Below are positions 26,425 through 34,335 of a DNA stretch of 64,000 nucleotides, one piece after another (positions within the stretch are counted from its first letter, which is position 1; every line of letters starts with the position of its first letter). The stretch covers positions 62,001 through 126,000 of the forward strand of contig NZ_BAABFA010000023.1 in the NCBI RefSeq assembly GCF_039540515.1, written 5' to 3'. Under the pieces are notes generated by a model that did not search any database, was not told the DNA's origin, and was given only the letters and a program-made list of their open reading frames with translations. A program made the translations under genes and the position numbers. Origin of the DNA: Nemorincola caseinilytica (GTDB lineage: Bacteria; Bacteroidota; Bacteroidia; Chitinophagales; Chitinophagaceae).

Positions 26425-26679
26425 CTATCGAACTTGATCTGTCAGATCAAGTTCGCTTTCACATACTTTCTTGTTTAAATAAGAGATTTCGGATGTTTCT
26501 TCCTTTGGTCTTTTTGTACGACTATTTGTAGCATAGATGCTCAATAACATTATGATCGATAAACTGACGATAACATCGGAATTAAATACAAGACCGAGAA
26601 AGAGGATCACTATGCTTTGGATAAACAGGAGCCAAGTCATAATACCTCTAACCGAAACCTTTGATCGATCTCGAAGCAT
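26425..26679 (-). CDS. Small two-helix membrane protein
   Basis: The 84-aa frame has two hydrophobic segments (about residues 14-31 and 34-51: WLLFIQSIVILFLGLVF and VIVSLSIIMLLSIYA), then a charged cytoplasmic tail. No family is recognised. It follows the Rnk-like gene's upstream side in a low-G+C stretch. An ATG start is clear, but without a homolog this remains a prediction. Confidence 0.5.
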   Translation of the reverse strand: MLRDRSKVSVRGIMTWLLFIQSIVILFLGLVFNSDVIVSLSIIMLLSIYATNSRTKRPKEETSEISYLNKKVCESELDLTDQVR

Positions 26680-26834
26680 AGGTAATAAGTTAAAAGATCA
26701 GAAAAGGAACATCAAGTGTAAACCCCGATCCAGTTATTTATAGGGTCGGGGAACTAGTATTAAAGTCCTTAAAACTTGAAAAGAAGTACATCTTGTAACA
26801 GAAACAAGAGAAATGGATCTGGGATGGGACAAAT

Positions 26835-26887
26835 ACAGCACTCTTGGTTATGTGTAACCAATTTTCGCGGATCTTGTGGAGTGCTGT
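26835..26887. other. Nested inverted repeats, possible structured RNA
   Basis: The outer arms are 26835-26843 and 26879-26887 (9 perfect pairs) and the inner hairpin 26844-26861 (7 pairs, 4-nt loop). It stands in non-coding sequence with no T-run, so it is not a simple terminator. Confidence 0.4.
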
Positions 26888-26999
26888 GTTTACCATTTCT
26901 TCTAAGTTCTGAAAGATATTGCTATCTGCAAATAATGATCACGGAATTAACATTCTTTTATGCTGCTCTATGATGGAACCGGGAGGGTCACTTAACACA

Positions 27000-27028
27000 A
27001 AAAAAGCCTCACGATTTGTGAAGCTTTC
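27000..27028 (-). terminator. tRNA-Asp terminator
   Basis: On the minus strand AGCTTCAC and GTGAGGCT pair (one G-U) and are followed by TTTTTTT. It lies just downstream of the tRNA. Confidence 0.7.
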
Positions 27029-27031
27029 TTG

Positions 27032-27105
27032 CGGACCGGACGGGACTCGAACCCGCGACCTCCGCCGTGACAGGGCGGCATTCTAACCGACTGAACTACC
27101 GATCC
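27032..27105 (-). tRNA. tRNA-Asp (GTC)
   Basis: The 74-nt minus-strand sequence has acceptor GGATCGG/CCGGTCC with one U-G pair, anticodon loop CTGTCAC with anticodon GTC, T-loop GTTCGAGTC region and discriminator G73, as required for Asp. No CCA is encoded. Confidence 0.95.
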
Positions 27106-27121
27106 TTTCCAGTTGGGAGTG

Positions 27122-27129
27122 CAAATGTA
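27122..27129 (-). promoter_or_regulatory. tRNA-Asp -7 box (TACATTTG)
   Basis: Minus-strand TACATTTG lies 17 nt upstream of the mature 5' end. Confidence 0.65.
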
Positions 27130-27213
27130 GCAACAATTTTTTGAAAAGAACAATAGTCTTGTGCTACTTGTTTTATATTTTTTTCTTTGTGCTCTGTCAG
27201 AACATTTCAGGGG

Positions 27214-28059
27214 CTAATTATCCAGCTTCACTACGAACATCTTGGGCCAGTTCTTCCCCGTTACAAATATGCGGTTGCCTTTCGCATCATAGGCTATACC
27301 ATTCATGGTCTCGGGGGCTTCCTCATCATTGGCATTGGGAGGTATGCCACCCTGCATGCGTATGGTAGAAAGGTCGGCACGCGCCGTTACACGGCCCGTA
27401 GTAGTATCTATCTTCAGTATCAGGTCGGCCTGCCACTGGTTGGCATATATGTAGCCGTTTATCAGTTCCAGCTCATTTATACGGTTCACAGGGCCCTGCT
27501 CGTCTGTTACAGACAGTTGCTTCACCACTTTCATAGATGCCGGGTCCATAAAGTATAGCTTGTTGCTGCCATCGCTGAAGATAAGGTGGGTACCATTGTT
27601 GGTCATACCCCATCCCTCCTGCGTCGGGAAGTCGAATGTAGACACCTTCTTCATTGTGGCCAGGTCATACACGAACCCCTTACCCTCGCGGTAGGTAAGC
27701 TGGTATATCTTGCCGTTCATCACCGTAAGGCCCTCGCCAAAGTAGCGGTCCTCCATCTTTGTCTGCTGCAGCACCTTGCCCGTTACAGCGTCCACTTTCC
27801 GTATATCCGAGCGGCCGTAGCGGCCTACGCTCTCATACAATACACCGTCTATATACTCCAGCCCTTCGGTAAATGCCTTCGTATCGTGCGGGTATTGCTC
27901 TACTATATTATAGCCCATCACGGCGGGTACGTTCATATCCGGCCCCGAGGGTGCAGATGTACCGCTATCGCCTGTAGTATCGTTCTTGGGGCCGTTCTCA
28001 CATGCGGCCATGAAAAGGGCCGCAAAGAGAACACTGCTATATCTTTTCCGTAGTATCAT
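27214..28059 (-). CDS. Glutaminyl-peptide cyclotransferase lipoprotein
   Basis: This enzyme cyclises N-terminal Gln to pyroglutamate. The 281-aa protein has a lipoprotein signal (ALFMAAC) and the five-bladed propeller of the plant/bacterial-type glutamine cyclotransferase. Signature strands are PHDTKAFTEGLEY, YESVGRYGRSDIRKVD, FGEGLTV, QGPVNRINELE and ANQWQADLILKID. The conserved segment MNGIAYDAKGNRIFVTGKNWPK is near the end. Its first 23 nt overlap the 3' end of the hypothetical gene upstream, so the two are probably co-transcribed. Confidence 0.92.
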   Translation of the reverse strand: MILRKRYSSVLFAALFMAACENGPKNDTTGDSGTSAPSGPDMNVPAVMGYNIVEQYPHDTKAFTEGLEYIDGVLYESVGRYGRSDIRKVDAVTGKVLQQTKMEDRYFGEGLTVMNGKIYQLTYREGKGFVYDLATMKKVSTFDFPTQEGWGMTNNGTHLIFSDGSNKLYFMDPASMKVVKQLSVTDEQGPVNRINELELINGYIYANQWQADLILKIDTTTGRVTARADLSTIRMQGGIPPNANDEEAPETMNGIAYDAKGNRIFVTGKNWPKMFVVKLDN

Positions 28060-28726
28060 GTCTTTTAAAACCTATGGGGTTGCGTTTAAGGGCCATATCA
28101 TCCTGGTCTATCAGGTGCGGCTGTTCGCCCATGCCGGTAAAGCTGCCGTAGAAGGCTATCTCCATACCTCGGGCTATCAGTTGTTCTATCACTGGGTTCG
28201 TCAGTTGTCCCGGTTCTCTTATCACACCCAGTGTCACCAGTTCGGGTGGGTCCTGCTCCAGGTCGCTGGTATGTGGCTGCAGTAGCACCAGTATCTCTCC
28301 CGTTATGGTAGGGGTGAACGATATCGAGAAACCTTCCTCTTCGTAGGTCATCTTCTCGCCTATGCTGTTGCGGAAGGTGATGGGCATCGGCATCGGTCCC
28401 GACCGGAACTCAAGTGATGGCATGCGGGTATTGGTACCGCGCATACCCTCGTTAAAGGCATGCAGTGTGTCTACAAAGAAACCCTGCCTGTATCTGGCAT
28501 TCTGGTTCAGATGGTCGGCAATGGCCTTCAGGTGATCACGCACCCGTTCGTGGCCTGCCAGCCACTGGTCTTGCCGGCTGTGCACATGCGCCAGTCCCTC
28601 ATCATACCTGTTGGCCCAATTCAGTATCTCGTCGAACATATACGCCGCAAAATACGGAAAATAGGGGTGCGAGCGAACAGGACACTGTTGTACACATACT
28701 TGCATAAGCTGCCTGAGAACGTCCAC
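28037..28726 (-). CDS. Hypothetical protein upstream of glutamine cyclotransferase
   Basis: The 229-aa frame has no recognised domain. The first half is helical and charged (ILNWANRYDEGLAHVHSRQDQW). The second half is beta-rich, with repeated E/F/I strands and IGEKMTYEEEGFSISFTPTI. The start is uncertain: the Met at codon 30 (28639) gives a 200-aa protein beginning MFDEILNWANRY, and the preceding 29 residues read poorly. The stop lies inside the cyclotransferase start region (23-nt overlap), which favours translational coupling. Confidence 0.65.
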   Translation of the reverse strand: MDVLRQLMQVCVQQCPVRSHPYFPYFAAYMFDEILNWANRYDEGLAHVHSRQDQWLAGHERVRDHLKAIADHLNQNARYRQGFFVDTLHAFNEGMRGTNTRMPSLEFRSGPMPMPITFRNSIGEKMTYEEEGFSISFTPTITGEILVLLQPHTSDLEQDPPELVTLGVIREPGQLTNPVIEQLIARGMEIAFYGSFTGMGEQPHLIDQDDMALKRNPIGFKRHDTTEKI

Positions 28727-28746
28727 AGCGATCCAAGATGTCCATA

Positions 28747-28777
28747 TTTGCCATTTTTGGACAATGTCTTAACTTTG
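28747..28777 (+). promoter_or_regulatory. parDE promoter, -33 TTTG / -7 TAACTTTG
   Basis: TTTG (28747-28750) and TAACTTTG (28770-28777) are spaced 19 nt. The box overlaps the longer antitoxin reading and fixes the start at 28795. Confidence 0.75.
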
Positions 28778-28794
28778 ATAAAGATCGCAGCAAA

Positions 28795-29022
28795 ATGAAC
28801 ATCAGCTTCACCGAAAAACAGGAAAGATACATTGCCAGCCAGCTGGAGAGCGGCGATTTTCAGAACGCCTCTGAAGTGGTGCGCGATGCACTGCGCCTGC
28901 ATGAGCTTTTCCGTAACAGGGTATTGGAGGAACTGCGGCATGAGATAAACAAAGGCTGGGACGGCCCTGCAAGCAAGCGCATGGTCAAAGACATCATACG
29001 GTCAAAAGCTGCCGGGAAATGA
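28795..29022 (+). CDS. parD: ParD-family antitoxin
   Basis: From the ATG at 28795 the 75-aa antitoxin reads MNISFTEKQERYIASQLESG and FQNASEVVRDALRLHE. This is the ribbon-helix-helix DNA-binding domain of ParD/CopG antitoxins, followed by a C-terminal toxin-binding tail. Such antitoxins autorepress the operon. The last bases ATGA overlap the toxin start, the typical coupling of these modules. Confidence 0.92.
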   Translation: MNISFTEKQERYIASQLESGDFQNASEVVRDALRLHELFRNRVLEELRHEINKGWDGPASKRMVKDIIRSKAAGK

Positions 29023-29318
29023 GCCTGCCATACACCTATGAGCTCTCGCAGGAAGCCGATAACGACCTGCAGGATATATACGATCATACCCATGAACATT
29101 TTGGCGCCCAACAGGCAATAGATTACCTTACAGGTATCGAAGACCTATTTCATATACTCTGTGCACACCCTCATTCCGGAAGAGCGAGGAACGAGATCCG
29201 GAAGGGGCTTAGAAGTATTTCATATGTGGCCCATGTGGTCTTCTATCGCATCATCGAAAAACGCATCAGGATAGTTCGTGTACTACATGCCAGTAGAGAT
29301 CTGCCCAGGTATCTATGA
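29019..29318 (+). CDS. parE: ParE/RelE-family toxin
   Basis: The 99-aa toxin has the ParE fold: YELSQEADNDLQDIYDHTHEHFG, AIDYLTGIEDLFHILCAHPHSGR, RKGLRSISYVAHVVFYRI and the conserved IRIVRVLHASRDLPRYL. ParE toxins usually poison DNA gyrase, though some family members act otherwise. The start overlaps the antitoxin stop by four bases (ATGA). The module appears intact. Confidence 0.92.
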   Translation: MSLPYTYELSQEADNDLQDIYDHTHEHFGAQQAIDYLTGIEDLFHILCAHPHSGRARNEIRKGLRSISYVAHVVFYRIIEKRIRIVRVLHASRDLPRYL

Positions 29319-29383
29319 CCCAACCGGTAGGTCTTCCAAATATTTTAACAATTCATATCCAACCTACTTCTGCCAACACATAT

Positions 29384-29391
29384 TACTTTTG
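29384..29391 (+). promoter_or_regulatory. -7 box (TACTTTTG)
   Basis: TACTTTTG ends 9 nt before the ATG at 29401. It excludes the longer frame that starts inside parE. Confidence 0.6.
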
Positions 29392-29400
29392 ATGCCAGAA

Positions 29401-29826
29401 ATGAAGTTGTTCCTCAAATTCCTCCTCTCGTTCGTCATGCTGTTCAGTGGCTATGGTCACCTGAACGCATACACATATCGCGATGATATGCCGAACGGTG
29501 GCATGCACAGGGTAGGCAGGAATGACCTCATCATTAGCAACATCCATCACACCGATCTTGCCTTCCGCTCGCAGCCGACCACCCATGTCAGCTACAACAA
29601 TGCCGAGCGCACCGACAAGGATAGCGAGGACGATGACAGCGACGATGAGGACGATGAAGAGCCTACATCATCGGGCGCGCGCCACAGTGGCAATTATTTC
29701 ACTTCCTTTCTTTCCTCCCGTACTTATAGCGAGTTATCCCTTTCTTACATAGGCCTTTCCCAAAGCGGCCTCATATCTGCCAATACTTCCCCAAGGTACA
29801 TCCTGTACCGGGTCTTTCGGATCTGA
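29401..29826 (+). CDS. Secreted protein with acidic linker
   Basis: Starting at MKLFLKFLLSFVML the 141-aa product has a signal peptide ending near residue 22 (YGHLNA). It then has a polar segment and a strongly acidic stretch (DSEDDDSDDEDDEE, around 71-90). The C-terminal ~50 residues are serine-rich (FLSSRTYSELSLSYIGLSQSG). No family is recognised. The longer frame beginning at 29278 overlaps the toxin and is rejected by promoter position. Confidence 0.6.
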   Translation: MKLFLKFLLSFVMLFSGYGHLNAYTYRDDMPNGGMHRVGRNDLIISNIHHTDLAFRSQPTTHVSYNNAERTDKDSEDDDSDDEDDEEPTSSGARHSGNYFTSFLSSRTYSELSLSYIGLSQSGLISANTSPRYILYRVFRI

Positions 29827-29836
29827 GATGAATGAC

Positions 29837-29864
29837 GAACACGCCGATGCGTTCGCGCGTGTTC
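29837..29864. other. Hairpin GAACACGC / GCGTGTTC
   Basis: An eight-base perfect inverted repeat (29837-29844 and 29857-29864) between the secreted protein and the efflux operon. There is no T-run, so it could be an operator or a weak 3' structure. Confidence 0.4.
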
Positions 29865-29984
29865 CTACGCTTTTGCTGTGCGTATATGCCGTCTTAGCGG
29901 TAGTGCACAGGTAAAGCTCCTATTATCATTCCTCTATTTTTTCCAACAAAAAAGACCTACGGCTTTCCACAGCCAAGAAATGTT

Positions 29985-31067
29985 ATGAAAAAAGCATTCA
30001 TGCTCATGGGCATATGCGTGGCGTTCTGTCTTGCCGCTTGCTCATCAAAAAAAGAAACGAAAGAAGAAGAAACGACATTCGAGGTCACGAGCGCTCTGCG
30101 TATGGATACCTCCATTATCAAAGAGTACGTTTGCCAGGTACGCTCTATAAGCCATATAGAGCTGCGCGCGCAGGAGCGTGGCTATCTACGGAAGATACTG
30201 GTGGACGAAGGCCAGTTCGTGAAGGAGGGACAGCCCCTCTTCGAGATAATGCCCAACCTTTACCAGGCCGAGCTGCAGAAGGCGCAGGCCGAGGCCGACC
30301 TTGTACAGATAGAATACCGCAACACAAAGCGCCTGGCCGATAGCAATGTAGTGGCCCCCAACGAGCTGGCCATGGCAAAGGCCCGGCTGAACAAGGCCCG
30401 GGCAGAGCTGGCGCTGGCACAGGTACATCTCAACTTCACCCAGATACGCGCGCCCTTCGATGGCATCATCGATCGCTTTCATGTACGGCTGGGTAGCTTG
30501 GTGGGCGATGGCGACCTCCTCACTACGCTGTCCGACAACAGGCAGTTATGGGTATACTTCAATGTGCCCGAGGCCGAATATCTTGAATACCGCTCTAACG
30601 TAAAGAAGGATAGTGTGATGAACGTGGACCTGCGCATGGCCAATAATGTGGTGTTTCCCCACCACGGTGCGGTGCGTGCCATAGAGGCCGACTTCGACAA
30701 TGAAACAGGCAATATCGCCTTCCGTGCTACCTTCCCCAACCCTGATGGACTGCTGCGCCATGGCGAGACCGGCAATATACTGATGCAGATACCGCTGAAG
30801 AATGCCATCATCATTCCGCAAAAGGCAACGTTCGAGATAATGGACAAGAAGTATGTGTATGTGGTAGACAAGAACGATCATGTGCAGCTTCGCCTCATAG
30901 AGATAGGTGCAGAAATGCCCGACCTCTATGTCATAAAGAGCGGCCTTACTGCCGGCGAGAAGATACTGCTGGAGGGTGTACGCAAGGTGAACAACAATGA
31001 CAAGATAGCCTACAAGTATATGGAACCGGCCACGGTGATGGGCACCCTCAGGTTGCCATCGGAATAA
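29985..31067 (+). CDS. RND efflux periplasmic adaptor lipoprotein (AcrA/MexA family)
   Basis: This is the membrane-fusion subunit of a tripartite multidrug efflux pump. The 360-aa protein has a lipoprotein signal (FCLAAC, then SSKKETKEEE) and a lipoyl/biotinyl domain (ERGYLRKILVDEGQFVKEGQPLFEI). An alpha-hairpin (YQAELQKAQAEADLVQIEYRN, ARLNKARAELALAQVHLN) is followed by TQIRAPFDGIIDRFHVRLGSLV, and the C-terminal beta-barrel and membrane-proximal parts run to the end. The pump permease and an outer-membrane factor follow on the same strand. Confidence 0.95.
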   Translation: MKKAFMLMGICVAFCLAACSSKKETKEEETTFEVTSALRMDTSIIKEYVCQVRSISHIELRAQERGYLRKILVDEGQFVKEGQPLFEIMPNLYQAELQKAQAEADLVQIEYRNTKRLADSNVVAPNELAMAKARLNKARAELALAQVHLNFTQIRAPFDGIIDRFHVRLGSLVGDGDLLTTLSDNRQLWVYFNVPEAEYLEYRSNVKKDSVMNVDLRMANNVVFPHHGAVRAIEADFDNETGNIAFRATFPNPDGLLRHGETGNILMQIPLKNAIIIPQKATFEIMDKKYVYVVDKNDHVQLRLIEIGAEMPDLYVIKSGLTAGEKILLEGVRKVNNNDKIAYKYMEPATVMGTLRLPSE

Positions 31068-31098
31068 CATTTAAACAGCACAAGATCATGTAACACGA

Positions 31099-31157
31099 CC
31101 TACCCTCCTTTTCCTCTGAGAGGCCTGCCTGCCGTAGGCAGGGGCGGGGAGAGGTCC
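31099..31157. repeat. Composite REP-like element in the efflux operon spacer
   Basis: The CCTCTGAGAGG hairpin is followed by an inserted palindrome CCTGCCTGCCGTAGGCAGG and then the GGGGAGAGGTCC half-site shared with the other copies. It sits between the adaptor and pump genes, so it would be transcribed within the operon. Confidence 0.75.
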
Positions 31158-31173
31158 TAAATGACAAAAACAA

Positions 31174-34100
31174 ATGTTCAATATATTCATCAAGCGGCCG
31201 GTGTTCGCGATAGTGATATCCCTTGTCATTATCTTCATGGGCATCCTGGCCATCAACACACTGCCTACGTCGCAGTTCCCGTCCATTGCCCCGCCCAGGG
31301 TCATCGTCAGCGTGGCCTATCCCGGTGCCAGCGCCGATGTATTGGTAAAGTCCGTGCTCATACCTATGGAAAAGGCAGTGAACGGTGTACCGGGTATGAA
31401 ATACATGACCTCTGATGCCGTTAGCGCAGGCGAGGCCAATATACAGGTGGTCTTCGACCTGGGCACCGACCCCAACCAGGCGGTGGTAAACGTGAAGAAC
31501 CGCATAGAGCAGGTGACCAACAGGCTGCCACCGCTAGTACAGCGCGAGGGCCTTATAGTAAGTGTGCTGCAGGCCAATATGCTCATGTATGTGAACGTAT
31601 ACAGCAAAGACCCCAAGGCCGATGAGAATTTTCTCTACAACTTCTCCAGCGTCAACATACTGCGCGAGCTCAGCAGGGTAACGGGTGTAGGCAGTGCGCA
31701 GATACTGGGCAGCCGCCAATATGCCATGCGCATATGGCTGAAGCCCGACAGGATGCGTGCCTACAATGTATCTACCGATGAGGTGATGGAGGCCCTTGCC
31801 AACCAGAGCATCATAGGTTCGCCGGGCAGGCTGGGCCGTGCCGATGGTCAGCGGTCAGAGGCGCTGGAGTATGTGCTCACTTACCAGGGGCGCTACAACA
31901 AGCCCGAGCAGTACAAGGATGTCATAATACGCGCTACGCCCGATGGCGAGATACTGCACCTGAAGGATATAGCCGATGTAGACCTCGGCAGCGAGTTCTA
32001 CGATATCTACTCCAACCTCAACAACTACCCCTCTGCTGCCATAGTGCTGAAGCAGACCTACGGCAGCAATGCCAGCGAGGTGATAAAGAACATAAAGGCA
32101 AAGCTGGATGAGATAAAGAAAAGCTCCTTCCCTCCCGGCATGGATTACGAGATCAGCTACGATGTGTCCAACTTCCTCGATGCATCTATCGATAAGGTGT
32201 TGCACACTCTAGGCGAGGCCTTCATCCTCGTAGCCCTTGTGGTGTTCATCTTCCTTGGCGACTGGCGTTCTACACTCATTCCCACACTGGCGGTGCCGGT
32301 ATCACTCATAGGTGCGTTCTTCTTTATGCAGTTCTTCGGGCTCACTATCAATCTCATCACCCTCTTTGCCCTGGTGCTGGCCATAGGCATAGTGGTAGAC
32401 GATGCCATTGTGGTGGTAGAGGCCGTACATGCCAAGATGGAGGAAAAACACCTCTCGCCCTTTGCCGCGGTCAAGGAGGTACTGGGCGAGATCAGTGGCG
32501 CGGTCATCGCCATCACCCTCCTTATGACGGCAGTGTTCGTGCCTGTGGCCTTCATGTCCGGCCCGGTGGGTATCTTCTACAGGCAGTTCTCCATCACCAT
32601 GGCCTGCTCCATAGTACTATCGGGCCTTGTGGCGCTCACGCTCACACCCGTGCTCTGCGCCATGATACTGAAGAACAACCACGGCAAGCCCCGCAAAAAA
32701 ACACCTATCGACCGCTTCATTGATGGCTTCAACCGCCTGTTCGAAAAGCTCACCGGCCGCTATACAGGCCTGCTCAGGCTCATAGCCCACAGGCGGGTCA
32801 TCACCTTCGGTATATTGCTGGCGTTCGGGTTCGGTATATTCGGCATCACGCGTGGCCTGCCCTCGGGTTTCATACCCAACGAAGACCAGGGCATGATATA
32901 CGCCATCATACAGACACCACCCGGCACTACGCTGGAACGCACCAACGATATATCGAAACAGTTGCAGCAGATAGCCGAACATGTAGAAGGTATCCGCTCT
33001 GTATCGGCCCTGGCAGGTTACGAAGTGCTTACAGAGGGGCGTGGCTCCAATGCCGGTACCTGCCTCATCAACCTCAAGGACTGGTCTGATCGCAAGCATT
33101 CTGTCAACGACATCATTCGCGAGCTGGAGGAGAAGGCCCGTGCCATACCCGGTGCCACCATAGAGTTCTTCGGGCCGCCTGCCGTGCCGGGCTATGGCGC
33201 CGCCGGTGGCTTCGCTCTGCGCCTGCTGGACAAGACCAATGCCGATGATTACAAAGAGATGGAGAAAGTGAACGACCAATTCATGGCTGCACTGCACAAG
33301 CGCAAAGAGCTCACAGGGCTTTTCACCTTCTTCAGCGCCAACTATCCGCAGTATGAATTGGAGATAGATAACCAGGCCGCCATGCAGAAGGGAGTATCTA
33401 TTGGCAAGGCCATGGACAACCTCTCTATACTCATAGGTAGTACTTATGAGCTTGGCTTCATCCGCTTCGGCAACTTCTTCAAGGTATATGTGCAGGCCGC
33501 ACCCGAATACCGCCGCCTGCCCGACGACCTGCTGAAGCTGTATGTAAAGAACAACCGCGATGAGATGGTGCCTTACTCTGCCTTTATGAAGATAAAGAAG
33601 ACCCATGGCCTCAACGAGATAACGCGGTACAACATGTACACCTCATCGGCCATCAGGGGCGAGCCGGCTGCAGGCTATAGCAGTGGCGAGGCCATTGCGG
33701 CCATACAGGAGGTAGCGAAACAAACACTGCCACGCGGCTACGATATAGACTGGGAGGGCCTTTCCAAAGACGAGGTGGCGCGTGGCAACGAGGCGCTCTA
33801 TATCTTCCTCATAGTATTGGGCTTCGTATACCTGGTGCTTGCCGCACAGTACGAGAGCTTCCTGCTGCCGCTTGCCGTTGTCTTGTCCCTGCCTGCGGGT
33901 GTGTTCGGTGCCTTCCTGCTGCTCAAGACCATGGGCCTTGCCAACGATATCTATGCACAGGTAGGCCTGGTGATGCTGGTGGGTCTGTTGGGCAAGAATG
34001 CTGTACTGATAGTGGAGTTCGCTGCGCAGAAGTTCCAGCAGGGGTCTACCGTGCTCGATGCTGCGATAGAGGGCGCCAAGGTGCGTTTTCGCCCCATCCT

Positions 34101-34335
34101 CATGACCTCCTTCGCCTTCATAGCTGGCCTTATACCGCTGGTGTTCGCGCATGGCCCGGGCGCCATCGGCAACCGTACCATAGGTTCTTGCGCACTGGGT
34201 GGTATGCTGTTCGGTACCGTGTTCGGGGTCATCATAGTGCCGGGGCTTTATTACATATTCGGCACCCTGGCCTCCAAACGCAAACTCATACGCGACGAAG
34301 ACGAAAAACCATTGACCGAGAAAATAGAAGCATAA
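31174..34335 (+). CDS. RND multidrug efflux permease (HAE1/AcrB family)
   Basis: This is a proton-driven inner-membrane pump. The 1053-aa protein has the AcrB layout: TM1 (IFIKRPVFAIVISLVIIFMG), porter domains with SQFPSIAPPRVIVSVAYPGA, and the central TM bundle. TM4 reads GIVVDDAIVVVEAV, giving the Asp-Asp pair of the proton relay. A second repeat follows with GLPSGFIPNEDQGMIY, then QVGLVMLVGLLGKNAVLIVEFA and FRPILMTSFAF. It is 107 nt after the adaptor, with a repeat in between, and its TAA overlaps the next ATG. Substrates are unknown. Confidence 0.96.
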   Translation: MFNIFIKRPVFAIVISLVIIFMGILAINTLPTSQFPSIAPPRVIVSVAYPGASADVLVKSVLIPMEKAVNGVPGMKYMTSDAVSAGEANIQVVFDLGTDPNQAVVNVKNRIEQVTNRLPPLVQREGLIVSVLQANMLMYVNVYSKDPKADENFLYNFSSVNILRELSRVTGVGSAQILGSRQYAMRIWLKPDRMRAYNVSTDEVMEALANQSIIGSPGRLGRADGQRSEALEYVLTYQGRYNKPEQYKDVIIRATPDGEILHLKDIADVDLGSEFYDIYSNLNNYPSAAIVLKQTYGSNASEVIKNIKAKLDEIKKSSFPPGMDYEISYDVSNFLDASIDKVLHTLGEAFILVALVVFIFLGDWRSTLIPTLAVPVSLIGAFFFMQFFGLTINLITLFALVLAIGIVVDDAIVVVEAVHAKMEEKHLSPFAAVKEVLGEISGAVIAITLLMTAVFVPVAFMSGPVGIFYRQFSITMACSIVLSGLVALTLTPVLCAMILKNNHGKPRKKTPIDRFIDGFNRLFEKLTGRYTGLLRLIAHRRVITFGILLAFGFGIFGITRGLPSGFIPNEDQGMIYAIIQTPPGTTLERTNDISKQLQQIAEHVEGIRSVSALAGYEVLTEGRGSNAGTCLINLKDWSDRKHSVNDIIRELEEKARAIPGATIEFFGPPAVPGYGAAGGFALRLLDKTNADDYKEMEKVNDQFMAALHKRKELTGLFTFFSANYPQYELEIDNQAAMQKGVSIGKAMDNLSILIGSTYELGFIRFGNFFKVYVQAAPEYRRLPDDLLKLYVKNNRDEMVPYSAFMKIKKTHGLNEITRYNMYTSSAIRGEPAAGYSSGEAIAAIQEVAKQTLPRGYDIDWEGLSKDEVARGNEALYIFLIVLGFVYLVLAAQYESFLLPLAVVLSLPAGVFGAFLLLKTMGLANDIYAQVGLVMLVGLLGKNAVLIVEFAAQKFQQGSTVLDAAIEGAKVRFRPILMTSFAFIAGLIPLVFAHGPGAIGNRTIGSCALGGMLFGTVFGVIIVPGLYYIFGTLASKRKLIRDEDEKPLTEKIEA

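Larger units (their letters stand above)
26680..27031. other. Gene-poor AT-rich stretch with nested hairpins
   Basis: No convincing ORF. The notable structure is at 26835-26887, where 9-nt arms ACAGCACTC and GAGTGCTGT enclose a second hairpin, TTGGTTA-TGTG-TAACCAA (26844-26861). The stretch ends at the tRNA-Asp terminator. Confidence 0.5.

Noticed and set aside
26776..26973. 65-aa plus-strand frame in the AT-rich spacer
   Set aside because: It overlaps the nested inverted repeats, shows no domain, and has no promoter box.
26680..27105. att site duplicated from tRNA-Asp
   Set aside because: I looked for a second copy of the tRNA 3' end near the accessory genes and did not find one.
29278..29400. 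N-terminal extension of the secreted protein after parE
   Set aside because: It overlaps parE and the -7 box at 29384, and lacks a signal peptide at its N-terminus.
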